A stretch of 41,823 nucleotides of DNA, taken from the NCBI GenBank assembly GCA_014728225.1, contig WJLX01000089.1:1-41823 (forward strand), in the 5' to 3' direction. Every line of letters starts with the position of its first letter. Position 1 is the stretch's first letter. Shown here in pieces: positions 41,390 to 41,823 of the stretch. The DNA comes from Candidatus Coatesbacteria bacterium (GTDB lineage: Bacteria > RBG-13-66-14). Made by a program: the position numbers and the translations under genes. The notes beneath the pieces were generated by a model that was not told where the DNA came from, did no database searches, and was given only the letters and a program-made list of their open reading frames with translations.

Positions 41390-41577
41390 GCGCCGCGGGA
41401 CCCCCTTTCGGGTCAGCGGTGCTCGCCCGGTCGCCCGCCGGAACCGGCACGGTTTTTGCATCTCGGCGCCCCGGCGGACGGCGGCGGCGGTGCGCCTCCG
41501 AAAAAACCGTGCCGGTTCCGGCGGCTAAACCGCTTCTGGGCGGGTTGCGTCGCGGGGGGCGCGGGGTCCCGCGGCGC
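41390..41577 (+). repeat. Composite hairpin element, copy 5
   Basis: Outer arms GCGCCGCGGGACCCC (41390-41404) and GGGGTCCCGCGGCGC (41563-41577) pair over 15 bp. The inner stem is 23 bp (41435-41457 with 41502-41524); next to the loop one C has become A (CCGAAAAAACC), so the last G of TTTTTGC is unpaired. The loop begins ATCTCGGCG like the others. A GGGAGACC like the arms of copies 2 and 3 lies outside at 41357-41364 without a downstream partner. The rest of 41241-41684 shows no gene. Confidence 0.9.
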
Positions 41578-41684
41578 GGCGGCCGGGTGGAGTGGTCGTT
41601 CCTTGAAGACGGTTGGACGCGGGCCGCTTAGCTGTTTTGTTCAGCGAGCACGACCGGGCGCCTTAGCTGCCGCAATTTCTTCAT

Positions 41685-41823
41685 GGGATACCTTAACGCT
41701 TATGGATCATCATATATCGTGATAATCTTGTAGTCACGAGAGTTACCAGGATGCTATCATGCCACAAGTAAAGGAGGCGATGTGGCAGATGGCTTAAAGA
41801 GTAATCCCGACAGGCATGTCAAG
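41685..41823 (+). mobile_element. IS1595-type element, copy 2, cut by window end
   Basis: It begins GGGATACCTTAACGCT, as does copy 1 on the other strand. It shares the leader with AGAGTTACCAGGATGCT, then ATGCCACAAGTAAAGGAGG, and runs off the window. The sequence preceding 41685 has no similarity to the sequence beyond 8460, which sets the element's end. Confidence 0.8.
41782..41823 (+). CDS. Transposase start (IS1595 family), partial
   Basis: Fourteen codons are in the window: GTG start behind AAAGGAGG, reading MADGLKSNPDRHVK. The copy 1 remnant reads MAAGSKSNPDRHVK, and several of the differing bases are synonymous (CCC/CCT, CAT/CAC), as expected if the frame was maintained by selection for some time after the copies diverged. 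The rest of the gene lies outside. Confidence 0.7.
   Translation, partial: MADGLKSNPDRHVK

Noticed and set aside
15171-41577. Hairpin elements as ordinary intrinsic terminators
   Set aside because: The T-run is inside the stem next to the loop, not after it. Size, nesting and uniform orientation do not fit, although some effect on 3' ends is possible.
15171-41577. Hairpin elements as miniature forms of the IS1595-type element
   Set aside because: Their ends do not resemble GGGATACCTTAACGCT, and no sequence is shared with the IS leader.
7791-41823. Composite transposon carrying the 33 kb between IS copies
   Set aside because: Copy 1 is degraded and the segment is mostly housekeeping genes with native composition, so transposition as a unit is not supported.

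Overview
The window is a 41.8 kb piece of a G+C-rich bacterial chromosome, roughly 65-70% by eye. The gene content suggests an anaerobic, envelope-complex bacterium. It has several lipoproteins, a periplasmic-type amidase, short TonB-C proteins, a complete set of Flx/Hdr electron-bifurcation subunits and an AddAB-type recombination nuclease. I cannot fix the phylum from sequence alone. An uncultured lineage is plausible because many genes are divergent.

Layout, left to right. 1-627 holds no gene. 628-4223 carries a lipoprotein, rpsO, pnp and a second lipoprotein, all on +, followed by initiator tRNA-fMet with a clear promoter and terminator. 4414-5471 has a duplicated 74-bp repeat and a lower-G+C RlmJ-like methyltransferase gene. 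5946-7639 is hslV plus a cell-wall amidase. 7791-8460 is a decayed IS1595-type element. 8990-10926 is a split transketolase. 11278-14083 is a minus-strand operon of a flippase-like membrane protein, an acetyltransferase broken by one in-frame stop, and ispG. 14242-22413 carries a DUF1295 membrane enzyme and the addB-addA pair. 22837-23502 is a Crp/Fnr regulator with a palindrome in its leader. 23625-24386 is a stand-alone gasdermin-like gene.

24580-39854, all on -, holds hdrC, hdrB, hdrA, flxD, flxC, flxB and flxA. These are the seven subunits of an FlxABCD-HdrABC complex, which couples NADH oxidation to ferredoxin and disulfide reduction. They are interspersed with TonB-C proteins, a DUF202 protein, a lipoprotein, a radical SAM protein, a frameshifted flavodoxin, a zinc-ribbon beta-propeller protein and a SagB-type nitroreductase. 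A strongly AT-rich island of about 1.8 kb encoding a DUF262 protein and a HEPN protein sits exactly between flxB and flxA and has rewritten the end of flxB. The right end has a PIN-TRAM membrane protein, tRNA-Arg(CCG) and the start of a second copy of the IS1595-type element, inverted relative to the first.

The most unusual feature is a family of five composite inverted-repeat elements, each about 190-200 bp: 15171-15371, 22401-22591, 30343-30534, 34079-34270 and 41390-41577. Each has a conserved inner hairpin and a perfectly paired outer stem whose sequence differs from copy to copy. One copy carries a compensatory base-pair change in the conserved core. All five point the same way in the window although the neighbouring genes do not. 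I do not recognise this element. The second main candidate for new biology is the cluster of defence-like genes around flxA: a lone gasdermin-like gene and the DUF262-HEPN island.
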